Assembly: GCA_011051075.1 (NCBI GenBank)
Contig: DREN01000340.1
Span: forward strand, 1 to 7,037
DNA: 7,037 nucleotides
Source of the DNA: Deltaproteobacteria bacterium
GTDB lineage: Bacteria > Desulfobacterota > DSM-4660 > Desulfatiglandales > Desulfatiglandaceae
Direction: 5' to 3'
Within the stretch, counting starts at the first letter, position 1. Each line of letters opens with the position of its first letter. The translations under genes were made by a program, and so were the position numbers. Positions 5,927 through 7,037 of this stretch are shown here, piece after piece. The notes under the pieces were generated by a model that did not search any database, was not told where the DNA came from, and saw only the letters and a list, made by a program, of their open reading frames with translations.

Positions 5927-7037
5927 TTAACCTATTTCCAGCCCGATTCTAAACCGCTCTTTTCCGTCCCTGGTCTTGGAAACGGGCGACAGGAATGCCA
6001 CATCATGGAACAGCCGGGAATTCTCAAGGATGGGGATCAACTCTGTGGCCACGTCGGCATAGCCATTTATTATTACCCTTTGCCCCGAAATGCTCACCTC
6101 GGTCAACCACGCATCCTGGGGTATCCTCTCCGTTAATTCCTTCAATATATCCAGGGGTGTAACGGGGCTCTGGACTACTTGCTGAAAGACCTTTATCTGT
6201 CGGGACAGGTCCTCGCATCGCTTCTTGTTCATATGCACCCTTTTGACCTGCTCTTCCAGTCGAGACAGTTGCCTATCCAGGTCCCTTGCCCTCTTCCTCT
6301 GCTGCGCGATCCCGCTTCCCCACCAGCCCAGGAGCGAGATCACCAGCAAGAGCGACAAGGCGATCATGACATATTGCGAAACCCTGCTGGGTTTCCTCCT
6401 CAGCTCTGGAGGCATAAGGTTTATGCTCACCGGTATCTTCAAAAATGGGCGAATGGCCAGGCCATAGGCAAGGATAAGGCCGTGGGAGTCCAAGGCACCG
6501 GGTACGCCTTCCAGCCCACTTGCACTAAGGCCTTTAGACCGAAGGGCCTTCATTAACTCATCTGTCATGCCTGGGCCAAGGACAATAAGCTCCGGCCTCG
6601 ACTGACCAAGCCCAATAGAATTTGCAATACGCTCCAGATGTGTATTTATGGAATTTGCCAATTGCCCTGAATCATTCGGCTTCTCTATCTCGGTCCCATA
6701 CAGGAGGTAGCCCTTTTTCGTGAATGCGATCTCGGCCCAGGAATCCCCTATGAAAACAAATGCACGGGCATCGGTCTCAGGCTGGGGGGCCAGGGAAAAC
6801 ATGGCGTTTGTAAGTGCCGTGGCCCCTATCTCCACACCGTCAACCCTTCGGCCAAGCTCCTCTGCCGCCTCCACGATGCGCAGGACGTTTTCTTTCCTTG
6901 TAACCACCAGAAGAAGGTCCAGTGTGCCTTCGTTCTTGTTCTCGCACAGAAGCTGATAATCAAAGAAGACGTTCTCCGCATTGAGTGGAACGTAGTTTTC
7001 CATCTCATATCCTAGGGCAGCCCTGATATTCTCCTTC
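5927..7037 (-). CDS. gspL: GspL-like protein (PilM-type domain joined to PilN), N-terminus beyond window
   Basis: Assembly-platform protein that couples the cytoplasmic side to the periplasm; 369 residues are visible and the frame is open through 7036, so the Met at 7003 is internal. The residues before it (KENIRAALGYE) continue into MENYVPLNAENVFFDYQLL, which reads as the typical PilM/GspL 'E.E.Y.P....V.DYQ' region. Seen, counted from the first full codon: second half of an actin-like PilM fold, about 1-200; INLMPPELR at 205-213, matching the PilN N-terminal motif that binds PilM in pilus systems; membrane segment about 222-240; coiled coil about 243-286; PilN/GspL ferredoxin-like periplasmic domain about 294-369 (LKELTERIPQDAWLTEVSI...). 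In PilM the second phosphate motif is usually D-I-G; here it is FVFIGDSW, so the acidic residue is not in place and nucleotide binding is doubtful, as for GspL. Joined halves make GspL the better name than PilM. Confidence 0.85.
   Translation of the reverse strand, partial: KENIRAALGYEMENYVPLNAENVFFDYQLLCENKNEGTLDLLLVVTRKENVLRIVEAAEELGRRVDGVEIGATALTNAMFSLAPQPETDARAFVFIGDSWAEIAFTKKGYLLYGTEIEKPNDSGQLANSINTHLERIANSIGLGQSRPELIVLGPGMTDELMKALRSKGLSASGLEGVPGALDSHGLILAYGLAIRPFLKIPVSINLMPPELRRKPSRVSQYVMIALSLLLVISLLGWWGSGIAQQRKRARDLDRQLSRLEEQVKRVHMNKKRCEDLSRQIKVFQQVVQSPVTPLDILKELTERIPQDAWLTEVSISGQRVIINGYADVATELIPILENSRLFHDVAFLSPVSKTRDGKERFRIGLEIG

Noticed and set aside
6967..7003. ATG at 7003 as the true start of the GspL-like gene
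   Set aside because: The frame stays open to the right edge and the upstream residues continue the expected family sequence, so the gene begins outside the window.
5339..7037. Reading the cluster as a true type IV pilus pilMNOPQ operon
   Set aside because: The secretin has N0-N1-N2-N3 without AMIN domains and the PilP-position protein has a membrane anchor and a GspC NLFSP motif, so type II secretion fits better. Genes outside the window could still change this.

Overview
The window is one densely packed run of six genes, all on the minus strand, so it reads from right to left. The longest stretch without coding is about 40 bases, and I see no RNA gene, CRISPR array, insertion sequence, terminator or convincing promoter. 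The gene content and family subtypes (PilO-like short GspM, GspL with a PilN-type C-terminal half, lipoprotein secretin), the roughly 50% GC and the heavy use of AGG arginine codons suggest a Gram-negative bacterium, most likely a Desulfobacterota (former deltaproteobacterial) lineage. That taxonomic call is an inference.

Right part (about 7037 to 2319): four genes for the envelope-spanning core of a type II secretion / type IV pilus-family machine, in transcription order GspL-like (PilM+PilN in one chain, 5' end outside the window), GspM/PilO-like, GspC/PilP-like and a GspD-type secretin. The order equals the type IV pilus order pilM-N-O-P-Q, but the secretin has the N0-N1-N2-N3 layout and the PilP-position protein has a membrane anchor, as in type II secretion. 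Together they should form the inner-membrane platform (L, M), the periplasmic connector (C) and the outer-membrane channel (D). The missing parts (ATPase E, platform F, pseudopilins G-K) would be expected upstream, beyond position 7037.

Left part (about 2276 to 1): a periplasmic ABC-type substrate-binding protein of the TrpX-like family with no transporter permease or ATPase beside it, followed with a 4-base ATGA overlap by a membrane histidine kinase that runs off the left edge. The kinase core looks like the NtrB/AtoS type, so an NtrC-type response regulator may lie just outside. The close spacing to gspD suggests that the sensor pair is transcribed with the secretion genes.

Most unusual points: a short shared motif (Y-x-[IL]-[IV]-K-T-P-F-G) at the very C-terminus of GspC and near the lipidated N-terminus of GspD; a very basic, proline-rich GspC tail in place of a PDZ domain; a lipid-anchored secretin with a linker of about 120 residues before N0 and a short C-terminus; and a binding protein-kinase pair attached to a secretion operon.
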